A DNA stretch of 64,000 nt, taken from contig JAWMQO010000004.1 in NCBI GenBank assembly GCA_033283325.1, positions 124,001 to 188,000 of the forward strand, given 5' to 3'. Source of the DNA: Mangrovimicrobium sp033283325. GTDB lineage: Bacteria > Pseudomonadota > Gammaproteobacteria > Pseudomonadales > Halieaceae. Under the pieces are notes generated by a model that saw only the letters and a list, made by a program, of their open reading frames with translations, was not told the origin of the DNA and ran no database searches. The translations under genes were made by a program, and so were the position numbers. Each line of letters opens with the position of its first letter. Positions within the stretch are counted from its first letter, which is position 1. Shown one piece after another: positions 54,776 through 62,080 of the stretch.

Positions 54776-56136
54776 ACCGCCCGGGCTCGCTGCAGCAGGG
54801 TAGTGACGGCCGCCTCGACCCGGGGCCTGAGCGCTGGCAACTCCATGCTGCTGACCTCACCGTTTTCGACGACCTGCCTGCCATTGACGATGCTGGCGCG
54901 CACCCGCGCCGGCTCGCCGCAGACGATGGGCGCCCAGGCCGTCGCGTGCTGGCCCCAGTAGCGGGGCTCGCCGAGGTCGTAGAGCACAAGGTCAGCCGCC
55001 CTGCCGACAGCGATCTCCCCAAGTGCATCCAGCCCCAGCATGCGCGCCGAATCCAGCGTTGCCCATTGCAGCACCTGCTGCGGACTCGTCGCCGCTGGCC
55101 CCCGGGTCGCCCGGTGCAGCAGCCAGGCGAGGTTCAATTCCTGCAGCATCGATCCGCTCTCCGATGAAGCGGAACCATCCACACCGAGAGTGACCGGCAT
55201 TCCCGCCGCCGCCATATCGACTGCCGGCGCGATGCCACTCCCGAGCCGGTTGTTGGACGTCGGGCAATGGGCGATCCCGGTGCCGCTTGCGGCGAACCGG
55301 GCGATGGCCTCCGGCGACGCATGTACCAGGTGGGCGAACCAGACATCGCTACCCAGCCAGTCACAGCTTTCGGCGTAATCAATCGCCGAAAGCCCGTGAC
55401 GACTCCGCGCCTGCTCCTCATCAAACGGCACCTCCAGCAAATGCGAATGCATTTTCAGCCCATGCTCCCGGGCATAAGCCGCCAGGGCCCGCAAATCCTC
55501 CGGCTGACTGCTGTGCACCAGGCTGGTAGGCGCCACCACCAATCGCCGCATCGCATCCTCATCGGCCTGGTGATACCGACGACGTGTCCGCTCAAGGCCA
55601 TCGAGACACTGCGCCAGCGATTCCGGCTTCACCAGCCCCTCGCGCAAACCGCGATGGCTGCCCGTCGTAGTAGCGCCCCCGCGACACAGCACCAGGCGCA
55701 CACCGAGATCCTCCGCCGCCTGCCACAGCGCATCCTCCACCTCACTGCCACCCTCGGCGTGGTAGAGGTAATGATGATCGCAGCAGGTCGTCACCCCCGA
55801 CCGCAACTGCTCGGCAAGCCCGACAATCGCCGCGCAATACATGATTTCCGCATCGATATGCGGCCAGTAGGTATACGGCACCGCCGCCAGCCAGTCCCCC
55901 AGCCCCTTGTCGAGACCAGCCGGAATCGCCTTCAACAGACTCTGGGCGAGATGGTGATGAGTGTTAATGAAGCCGGGATAAACCACACAGTCGGTGGCGT
56001 CTAGAATCGACTCTCCCTCGTGTTGGGCAAGGCCTTTGCCCAGTTCGACGATCCTGCCATCGGCGACGCGAACGTCGCTGGCATCCGAGGTGGAAGGCGA
56101 AAGGACCGCCAGTGCATTACGTATCAGGATATTCAA
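54772..56136 (-). CDS. 8-oxoguanine/isoxanthopterin deaminase-like amidohydrolase (paralog 3)
   Basis: 454 aa, same family as the proteins at 44234 and 50009. Motifs: YPGFINTHHHLAQSLLKAIPAG, DHHYLYHAEGGSEVED, MHSHLLEVPFDEEQARSRHG, CPTSNNRLGSGIAPA and VDGSASSESGSMLQEL. The HHHL loop and the sequence around it differ from paralog 1, so another substrate (isoxanthopterin, a pterin or a modified guanine) is possible. The start is TTG 56136 with GGGAG 7 nt upstream; no earlier ATG is suitable. It is transcribed towards the RutR-like gene and away from the ABC importer operon. Confidence 0.8.
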   Translation of the reverse strand: MNILIRNALAVLSPSTSDASDVRVADGRIVELGKGLAQHEGESILDATDCVVYPGFINTHHHLAQSLLKAIPAGLDKGLGDWLAAVPYTYWPHIDAEIMYCAAIVGLAEQLRSGVTTCCDHHYLYHAEGGSEVEDALWQAAEDLGVRLVLCRGGATTTGSHRGLREGLVKPESLAQCLDGLERTRRRYHQADEDAMRRLVVAPTSLVHSSQPEDLRALAAYAREHGLKMHSHLLEVPFDEEQARSRHGLSAIDYAESCDWLGSDVWFAHLVHASPEAIARFAASGTGIAHCPTSNNRLGSGIAPAVDMAAAGMPVTLGVDGSASSESGSMLQELNLAWLLHRATRGPAATSPQQVLQWATLDSARMLGLDALGEIAVGRAADLVLYDLGEPRYWGQHATAWAPIVCGEPARVRASIVNGRQVVENGEVSSMELPALRPRVEAAVTTLLQRARAV

Positions 56137-56321
56137 TTACCCGCTCCCGCTGTGCCTGAAGTGTGCTCAAAGTAAACTCAGAGCAATATCCCGGGAGAGC
56201 CCCTGATCGCTTCTACTGCTGAGAAATGTCGATAGGCGCCTACTATAAACGCCGTGTTTCGACCGAGTAAAGCCAAGCACCCCGGGTGAATTACCGGCGT
56301 CTGTACCGTGCGCCGAGGGTA

Positions 56322-56359
56322 GAGCGGAAGGCAGGGCAGGCCTGCCCTGCCTTCCGCTC
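56322..56359. repeat. Perfect 38-bp palindrome
   Basis: Two 19-base arms (GAGCGGAAGGCAGGGCAGG and its exact complement) meet without a spacer. Outside them CGCCGAG (56311-56317) can also pair with CTCGGCG on the far side. It lies between divergent genes, so it is not an ordinary terminator. Confidence 0.9.
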
Positions 56360-56496
56360 GGCGGCTTACCACCCTCCACCCGGCCAGCGAAGACGCACAA
56401 AATCCGTGCGCCTGCACCACTATGCCACAAAATCACCGCGCAATTTTGACTCAAACAGGCAGTTCGAAATACAGCAATTCCATGAAAATCAGGCAG

Positions 56497-56526
56497 TTGT
56501 TCCTTGTGGCACGAAACCTGTATAGT
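56497..56526 (+). promoter_or_regulatory. Candidate sigma70 promoter of the ABC importer operon
   Basis: TTGTTC and TATAGT separated by 18 bp. The -10 is strong and the -35 moderate. It lies about 270 bp before the substrate-binding-protein gene. Confidence 0.45.
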
Positions 56527-56797
56527 CCCCCGCAAGTTTCGCCCCATACGCACAGCGCAGGGGCAGCTGCCCACTCCCGAGGCCACCTCGAAGCGGGCAC
56601 AAGAGTAGAAGCTGTCAGGCACCCGGCCAAGCACAACACAGGCCGCCACGGTACCGGGGCATTGCTCGCAAGAGTCGGTCTATAGTGACGAACCGGCGGC
56701 GAGTGGTGCGATCTTCGCAAGTACCCCCCCCCTCATCGCCTTTCCGAACCAGCAACCGGCTGTTACCCAGTCAATGCAGGACAGAAAAGGTAAGCAG

Positions 56798-57832
56798 ATG
56801 AAAATTCCATCCATCCACGCCCTCGCCCTGGCAGCACTCACGGCCTTGCCCGCGATCCTGTCTCCCGCGGCATCGGCAGCAGAGCAGGTGACCTTCCAAC
56901 TGGACTGGCTGCCCGGCGGCGACAAGGCCCCCGTCTATGTCGGCGTGCAGCAGGGTTACTTCGCCGATGAAGGCCTCGAAGTCAAAATCGCCCAGGGCCG
57001 CGGCAGCACCGACTCCCTGACCAAACTGGCCACCGGCATCTCCGATATCGGCCTGTCCGACATCGCCGCCCTGCTCGCCGCCCGCGCCCAGGAAGGCATC
57101 GGTGTCTCCGCGGTCATGAGCGTATTCAGCCAGGGCCCCCACGCTTTTTATACGCTGGAAAGTAGCGGCATCGATTCCGTCGCAGGAGTCAGCGGCAAGC
57201 GCATCGCCACCTCCGCCTTCACCTCCTCCAACGTCTTTCTGCCGCTGCTGCTCGAAGCGAACAATGTACAGGAGGACAGCATCCGCCTGATCAAGGCCGA
57301 CGCCGGCGCACTCGGGCCAATGCTGCTCACCGGGAGCACCGACCTGGTGATCTCCTGGGTGACCGACCAGCAGAAATTCGAGGCACAGGGCGCACAGATG
57401 GGCCGCCCGGTGAAAATGCTGCCCTGGTACCAGGCGGGCATGGAAGTCTACGCCACCACCGTGGTCGCCAATGACAAGTTCCTGCAGGAACGTCCAGAGG
57501 TGGCACGCCGCTTCCTGCGCGCCTACCTGAAGGCCATCGAATTCACCTGGGCGGAACCCGACCGCGCCGGCGAGATGGTCGAGGCCATGGTCCCCGAAGT
57601 CGAGGCCGAGGTGGCCGCCGCCACCATCCGCTCCATGCGCGAACTGGTCTACAACACTGTGAGCGACGAAAACGGTATCGGCGCGATCACCGGCGAACGC
57701 CTGGCAAGCACCTGGTCCTGGGTGGCCCGGGCACAGGACCTGGACCAGGACGCCTTTGACCCGGAGTCCGTCGTCGCCCGCGCCATCATGACCGGCATCG
57801 TGCCGGGTAACCCAGGGGAGGCCGCGCAATGA
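56798..57832 (+). CDS. NMT1/THI5-like ABC transporter substrate-binding protein
   Basis: About 344 aa. Signal peptide IHALALAALTALPAILSPAA, then the NMT1-type start VTFQLDWLPGGDKAPVYVGV followed by QQGYFADEGLEVKIAQGRGS. The family binds thiamine precursors, nitrate/taurine-like compounds, riboflavin or nucleobases, so the ligand cannot be told from the sequence. Start ATG 56798 (AAGG upstream) rather than 56774 gives the normal signal peptide. First gene of a binding protein-ATPase-permease operon followed by a 2-oxoglutarate oxygenase. Confidence 0.88.
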   Translation: MKIPSIHALALAALTALPAILSPAASAAEQVTFQLDWLPGGDKAPVYVGVQQGYFADEGLEVKIAQGRGSTDSLTKLATGISDIGLSDIAALLAARAQEGIGVSAVMSVFSQGPHAFYTLESSGIDSVAGVSGKRIATSAFTSSNVFLPLLLEANNVQEDSIRLIKADAGALGPMLLTGSTDLVISWVTDQQKFEAQGAQMGRPVKMLPWYQAGMEVYATTVVANDKFLQERPEVARRFLRAYLKAIEFTWAEPDRAGEMVEAMVPEVEAEVAAATIRSMRELVYNTVSDENGIGAITGERLASTWSWVARAQDLDQDAFDPESVVARAIMTGIVPGNPGEAAQ

Positions 57833-58650
57833 AACCCCATGTCCGTTTTGACAATGTGAGCCACGCCTACCCCTCGGAGAACGGGCCGCCGGTGGAGGCG
57901 ATTCGCAATCTGAATTTCAGCATCGACAAGGGGGAGTTCGTCGCGGTACTGGGCCCCTCCGGCTGCGGTAAATCAACCCTGCTGCGCCTGCTGGCCGGCC
58001 TCTTCGAGCCCACCTCGGGCCTGGTCTCGGTTTACGACAAGGCGGTAGTCGGCCCCCAGGAAAACACCGGCATCGTATTCCAGAAGCCCACTCTTTTGCC
58101 CTGGAAAAACGTGCTGGAAAACGTGCTCTTCCCGATCCGCTACAAATCCGGGCGCCCGAGCTCGGATGATATCGCCCAGGCCAAATCCCTGCTGGCGATG
58201 GTCGGGCTGGGGGACTTCGAGAGACACATGCCGGACCAGCTCTCCGGCGGCATGCAACAGCGTGTCGGCATCGCCCGCGCGCTGCTGCTGGACCCTGAGA
58301 TCCTGATCATGGACGAGCCCTTCTCGGCCCTGGACGCCCTGACCCGCGAGGAGATGGGCTTCGACCTGCTGCGCATCTGGCGCCAGCGGCCGAAGACGGT
58401 TCTGTTCATCACCCACTCCATCGCCGAAGCGGCCCTGCTCGCCGACCGTGTGCTGGTGCTCAGCGAACGTCCCGCCACCCTGCTCGAGGAAGTGCGCATC
58501 GACCTACCGCGCCCGCGCACCGCGGAGACCATCCACGAGCGCGCCTTCTCCGACTACACACACCGCCTGCGGGAACTCATCTACCAGCCGCGGCTGAAAG
58601 TGGTCGCCGGCGGCGCCCCCAACAAGGAGGCCCACCATGCAAAAGCCTGA
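57829..58650 (+). CDS. ABC transporter ATP-binding protein (SsuB/TauB/ThiZ type)
   Basis: 273 aa. Walker A LGPSGCGKSTLLRLLAG, Q-loop FQKPTLLPW, signature LSGGMQQRVGIARALL, Walker B ILIMDEPFSALDA and the H-loop ITHSIAEAALLADRV are all intact. It overlaps the binding-protein gene by 4 bp and the permease gene by 14 bp. It energises import by the NMT1-type system. Confidence 0.95.
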   Translation: MKPHVRFDNVSHAYPSENGPPVEAIRNLNFSIDKGEFVAVLGPSGCGKSTLLRLLAGLFEPTSGLVSVYDKAVVGPQENTGIVFQKPTLLPWKNVLENVLFPIRYKSGRPSSDDIAQAKSLLAMVGLGDFERHMPDQLSGGMQQRVGIARALLLDPEILIMDEPFSALDALTREEMGFDLLRIWRQRPKTVLFITHSIAEAALLADRVLVLSERPATLLEEVRIDLPRPRTAETIHERAFSDYTHRLRELIYQPRLKVVAGGAPNKEAHHAKA

Positions 58651-59410
58651 AGTCCTGCTGCGCCGGGCGCTGCCCGGCCTGACCCTGCTGAGCCTGATCC
58701 CCCTGTGGGAGATCGCCTGCCGGGTGTTCGAAATCCCGGCCTTCGTGCTGCCCTCCCCCTCGGCCATCGCCGGCGCCTTCGCCGACGTGGAAATGAGCCG
58801 CTGGCTGGGCCACCTCTGGGCGACCCTGCGGGTCGCGCTGGCCGGCTTTGCCATCTCGCTGGCGATCAGTATTCCCCTGGCCGTGCTGATGGTGCGCTCG
58901 CCCTTCCTGTCGCGGACGCTCTACCCCCTGCTGGTGGTCATCCAGTCCACGCCGATCGTCGCCATCGCCCCGCTGATCATCGTCATGTTCGGCACCGGCT
59001 GGGCGCCGCGGCTGACCATCACCAGCCTGATTACCTTCTTCCCGCTGGTGGTTTCCGCCACTACCGGCATGCTTGCCACGCCACCGGAGTTGATCGAGTT
59101 GTCGCGCTCGCTGCGCAACTCGCCGACCCGGGAGATCTGGTACGTGCGGCTGCCCTACGCAGTACCCCACCTGTTCAGCGGCATGAAGGTGGCGGTGACA
59201 CTGGCGATCATCGGTGCGGTGGTGGCGGAATTCGTCGCCGCGGAAGAAGGGCTGGGCTACTTCGTGCAGTTCTCCACCTCCTACTTCAAGATTCCGCAGG
59301 CCTTCGCGGCACTGCTGTTCCTGTCTATCGTCAGTCTCGCCCTGTTCAAGGGAGTGCAGGTGCTACAGGCGCTGTTCTTCCGCTGGAGCCTGCCGAAGGA
59401 GAAAAACTGA
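58637..59410 (+). CDS. ABC transporter permease (SsuC/TauC/ThiX type)
   Basis: 257 aa, about six membrane helices (AISLAISIPLAVLMVRSPFL, PIVAIAPLIIVMFGTGWAPR) and the EAA-like cytoplasmic loop (ELIELSRSLRNSPTREIWYV RLPYAVPHLF region). ATG 58637 is inside the end of the ATPase gene. It completes the importer with the two genes upstream. Confidence 0.93.
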   Translation: MQKPEVLLRRALPGLTLLSLIPLWEIACRVFEIPAFVLPSPSAIAGAFADVEMSRWLGHLWATLRVALAGFAISLAISIPLAVLMVRSPFLSRTLYPLLVVIQSTPIVAIAPLIIVMFGTGWAPRLTITSLITFFPLVVSATTGMLATPPELIELSRSLRNSPTREIWYVRLPYAVPHLFSGMKVAVTLAIIGAVVAEFVAAEEGLGYFVQFSTSYFKIPQAFAALLFLSIVSLALFKGVQVLQALFFRWSLPKEKN

Positions 59411-59532
59411 GATTCCGGCCATGACCGGATACGCGCCACCACAGTGGCAAAGCAAGGGAGTAGAAGCGGCAGGTGCACACCAGGCATTGCTCCATTTTCA
59501 AATGAAAACCGAGCACAACAAGGAGCGAGGTC

Positions 59533-60534
59533 ATGAATTCAGAGAAAATGAGCACTAACTACGAACTGGAAGAACTGGAGTTCGAGAGCCGTATCGGCGG
59601 CGCCGGCGAGGAACTGGGCAGCGCTGTCATACCGCTGATCGATCTGTCGGATTTCGATAAACGCCGGGATGAGATTGCCGACCAACTCTGGCAGGCTGCC
59701 ACCGAGGTGGGCTTTTTCCAGCTGGAAAACCACGGCATCGCGCTGGAGGTCATCGACAGCGCTTTTGCTTCGTCTGCGGAATTCTTCTCCCGGGACGAAT
59801 CCTTCAAGTCCCGCTTTCCGCTCAAAGAGGGACAGAACGCGGGCTGGGAATACCAGGCGCAGGTACGCCCCTCTGTTGGCATTGCCGATCGCAAGGAGTC
59901 CTACCAGATCACCCTGCCGCGCATGGACGGCCTCTGGCCGGAAGAGGCGGAACTGCCGGGCTTTAACACCAACACCCTGCGCCTGGAACGCCAGGCCTGG
60001 GAGCTCGGTATGCGAGTACTCAGCTGTTTCGCCCTGAAACTCGGCTTCGACGAGGCGTTCTTTACCCGCGCCCACGACCGCGAGCAGGCGGATTACCAGA
60101 GCACCCTGCGCCTGCTGCACTACCTGCCACTGGAAGAAGGCGTGGAAGTCCCGGCAAATGTCTGGCGTGCCGGCGCCCACACCGATTTCGACTGCCTCAC
60201 CATGGTCTTCCAGAAAGACGGCCAGGGCGGCCTGCAGGCCTGCGCCGGCAAGGACGCCGCCATCAGCCAGTCCTGGGCCCCGGTGGAGCCGCGCGACGGC
60301 ATCATCACCTGCAATATCGGCGACATGCTGATGCGCTGGAGCGACGACAGGTTGAAATCCACCCTGCACCGGGTGCGCATGCCGCGGCCGGGAGAAAATA
60401 TGGGCTCGCGTTACAGCATGGCTTTCTTCTGCCAGGCGAACAGCGCGGCGGTGATCCAGGGACCTGGAAAAGTGTATGAGCCGATCACAGCTGCGGATTA
60501 CCTGAAGATGCGCCTGCAAGCCAACTTCGCCTAG
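59533..60534 (+). CDS. Isopenicillin-N-synthase-like Fe(II)/2-oxoglutarate oxygenase 2
   Basis: 333 aa. Start AVIPLIDLSDFDKRRDEIAD with the N-terminal block ATEVGFFQLENHGIALEVID (DIOX_N), then the iron triad GAHTDFDCLTMVF (His-x-Asp) and STLHRVRMPRPG (His) and the Arg in GSRYSMAFFCQ. It is related to, but distinct from, the oxygenase at 51418. It follows an NMT1-type importer by 122 bp on the same strand, so the imported compound is its likely substrate. Thymine-7-hydroxylase-like oxidation of a methylated base is an inference. AGGAG precedes ATG 59533. Confidence 0.85.
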   Translation: MNSEKMSTNYELEELEFESRIGGAGEELGSAVIPLIDLSDFDKRRDEIADQLWQAATEVGFFQLENHGIALEVIDSAFASSAEFFSRDESFKSRFPLKEGQNAGWEYQAQVRPSVGIADRKESYQITLPRMDGLWPEEAELPGFNTNTLRLERQAWELGMRVLSCFALKLGFDEAFFTRAHDREQADYQSTLRLLHYLPLEEGVEVPANVWRAGAHTDFDCLTMVFQKDGQGGLQACAGKDAAISQSWAPVEPRDGIITCNIGDMLMRWSDDRLKSTLHRVRMPRPGENMGSRYSMAFFCQANSAAVIQGPGKVYEPITAADYLKMRLQANFA

Positions 60535-60541
60535 TTTCGGC

Positions 60542-60573
60542 GTGCGGGGCGGGATCGAACCCCTGCCCCGCAC
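60542..60573 (+). terminator. Hairpin after the second oxygenase gene
   Basis: GTGCGGGGC (60542-60550) pairs with GCCCCGCAC (60565-60573), with further inner pairing GGG/CCC. It begins 8 bp after the stop codon. A T tract is lacking. The inner text resembles a tRNA T-loop but no tRNA fits around it. Confidence 0.55.
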
Positions 60574-60716
60574 TCGTGCCGGCCGCAGCGCAAGGTCCTG
60601 AATCCGCGCGAGCTGATGGTGTTTTTTTTGGGATTATTTTCTGTTTTCCGCCTGGGAATAGAACTTATACTGAGCCCACAACGCACAAAATATCGCCAAT
60701 TGACACGGAGCAAGTC

Positions 60717-61352
60717 ATGAGATTTTACGCAGTTGCATTACTCTTGTTGTTCGCGGGGCCTGCCGCCCACGCCGCCACCCTGTATTCCTGCCCGACCAAT
60801 GATAACGGCAGTGGTGACCGGGTTGACCGCGGGTTTTATGTAACGAACTACCCGGGCACTACGCTGGACACACTCACCCTCCTCTATGTCCCCGCTTCCG
60901 GCGTGGGGGATTACACCGTTTCCCTGACCGCTCGCCTCAATACTTTCGACGGCCCTGTCCTCGGCGCGACCCTGACCCAGATCGTGGATACCGCTGGTGG
61001 CAGCACGGTATGGAATTTTGGTGGCGTGGCGGTACCGCCGGGCAGCACGGTCACCTTCTCCCAGGTCATCGACTCCGGCCCGGTTGTGAGCCCCTTCCTG
61101 TGGTACGACACTGGACTGGCTCCCTGTAGCGACATCACACAGACGGACGGTACCACGCCCCCACTCGACACGGCACGCCGGGATACCGTGGGGCTGGAGA
61201 TTACCGGCGCCCTCGCTCCACAGGTTAACGCCGCGCCACTGGGCGGCGCAGGAAGTGCTGCGCCGGTGCCGGCATTGCCGCTGTTCGCACTGGTGCTGCT
61301 CAGCAGTTTGATGGCCGTCTTCGGATTCGCCTATCACCGGCGTTCCCGCTAG
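60717..61352 (+). CDS. Secreted protein with IPTL/VPxxP-CTERM-like sorting tail
   Basis: About 211 aa. Signal peptide FYAVALLLLFAGPAAHA, a beta-rich mature domain (DTLTLLYVPASGVGDYTVSL, GGVAVPPGSTVTFSQVIDSG) and two Cys. The C-terminus has the three-part sorting layout: the motif APVPALPLF, a hydrophobic helix (ALVLLSSLMAVFGFAYH) and a basic end (RRSR). This resembles IPTL-CTERM or PEP-CTERM-like signals cut by exosortase-type enzymes; none is encoded in the window. GGAG is 6 nt before ATG 60717. Function of the body unknown. Confidence 0.72.
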   Translation: MRFYAVALLLLFAGPAAHAATLYSCPTNDNGSGDRVDRGFYVTNYPGTTLDTLTLLYVPASGVGDYTVSLTARLNTFDGPVLGATLTQIVDTAGGSTVWNFGGVAVPPGSTVTFSQVIDSGPVVSPFLWYDTGLAPCSDITQTDGTTPPLDTARRDTVGLEITGALAPQVNAAPLGGAGSAAPVPALPLFALVLLSSLMAVFGFAYHRRSR

Positions 61353-61363
61353 GTAACAATCGG

Positions 61364-61388
61364 GGAGCGAGGCCAGCGCCTCCGCTCC
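61364..61388. terminator. Imperfect hairpin between convergent genes
   Basis: GGAGCGAGGC pairs with GCCTCCGCTCC (one bulged base), loop of 4. It lies between the convergent CTERM-protein and phosphoribosyltransferase genes, consistent with a shared weak terminator; no T tract. Confidence 0.4.
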
Positions 61389-61432
61389 CATCAACTCTCA
61401 CAAGAGTGCGATAAACAGCTGCCCGGCCGGCA

Positions 61433-62017
61433 TCAGGCAGGTGTCCCGGCATCGGGCAGGCTGCCACGGATGATCTCGAAGAGCGCCGGCCTGTGCGCGC
61501 GGATTTCCTCGATACTCAGCCCTTCCAGCGAATGCGGGAACTTCAGCCACTCGGCGGTCTCGTGCAGGTAGTAGTCCGGGACCCGCTCGACCTCGCTGCG
61601 TTCGGGCTTGTAATAGGGCACGGCAACACGGATATCCGCAGGCGTATTCAGTCGCGCCTTCTGCTGTAAATCCCTGATCACAGCCTCGATGGTGTGCCCG
61701 GTATCGAAGACATCGTCGACAATCAGCAGGCGATCCTCGCGGCTCACGCGCTCGATCAGGTAGTTCATGCCATGAATCCGGATTGTAGTGCTGCGCTCGT
61801 CGGTAGCGGCAGCGTAGGACGATGTGCGAATCGCGATGTGGTCGGCCTCCACCCCCGAGTAGGCGAGCATCTCCTGAACCGCGATGCCAATGGGCGTGCC
61901 GCCGCGCCAGATAGCGATCATGATCGAGGGTTCGAAGCCGCTTGCCAGCACCCGGGCGCCCAGCCGAAAGGCGTCTTCCAGCAAGTCCTGGGCAGCGATA
62001 TAGTGTTTCCCGCTCAA
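61433..62017 (-). CDS. Phosphoribosyltransferase family protein (paralog A)
   Basis: About 194 aa. Type I PRTase fold with PRPP loop RLLIVDDVFDTGHTIEAVI (canonical DDVFDTG) and the N-terminal block PSIMIAIWRGGTPIGIAVQE. It resembles the COG2236 hypoxanthine/xanthine-type PRTases, which salvage purine bases to nucleotides, but the base cannot be assigned. I place the start at TTG 62017 because AGGAGG stands 7 nt upstream. A longer open frame to 62740 only runs antisense across the paralog. It is divergent from paralog B with a 63-bp shared promoter region. Confidence 0.82.
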   Translation of the reverse strand: MSGKHYIAAQDLLEDAFRLGARVLASGFEPSIMIAIWRGGTPIGIAVQEMLAYSGVEADHIAIRTSSYAAATDERSTTIRIHGMNYLIERVSREDRLLIVDDVFDTGHTIEAVIRDLQQKARLNTPADIRVAVPYYKPERSEVERVPDYYLHETAEWLKFPHSLEGLSIEEIRAHRPALFEIIRGSLPDAGTPA

Positions 62018-62080
62018 AGATTCATCCTCCTGTCTCAGGCGTAGTATAGTTCGCCTGTTCGCGGAACCCGGAGAGAAAAA
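62018..62080. promoter_or_regulatory. 63-bp divergent promoter region of the PRTase pair
   Basis: Both ribosome-binding sites and both promoters must fit here. TAGTATAGT (about 62041-62049) offers a -10-like element for the plus strand. No TGAC-N6-GTCA site is present, so the pair is probably outside the RutR-like regulon. Confidence 0.45.

Larger units (their letters stand above)
56137..56797. other. Long divergent region with palindrome and leader of the ABC operon
   Basis: 661 bp without a convincing gene (a 160-codon minus-strand frame exists but looks chance). It holds a perfect 38-bp palindrome at 56322-56359 and a sigma70-like promoter for the plus strand (TTGTTC 56497-56502, 18 bp, TATAGT 56521-56526). 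That implies a leader of about 260 nt before the importer gene. I did not recognise a TPP, guanidine or purine riboswitch in it. No TGAC-N6-GTCA site is present. Confidence 0.55.

Noticed and set aside
56167..56649. 160-codon minus-strand frame in the long intergenic region
   Set aside because: It runs through the perfect palindrome, has no recognisable domain and no convincing start signal.
56527..56797. Possible TPP, guanidine or purine riboswitch in the importer leader
   Set aside because: None of the conserved core sequences I know for these classes is present; only the length of the leader is notable.
56771..57829. 352-codon minus-strand frame opposite the ABC substrate-binding protein
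   Set aside because: The composition (His/Asp/Gly-rich, no motif) is typical of an antisense shadow, while the plus strand encodes a complete NMT1-type protein.
59539..60573. 344-codon minus-strand frame opposite the second oxygenase
   Set aside because: No family resemblance; the plus strand has the intact iron triad and a ribosome-binding site.
60541..60575. tRNA-like T-loop text (GGTTCGATCC on the minus strand) after the second oxygenase gene
   Set aside because: The T-stem does not pair in the tRNA register and no D-arm, anticodon arm or acceptor stem can be built. The sequence is better explained as a 9-bp hairpin.
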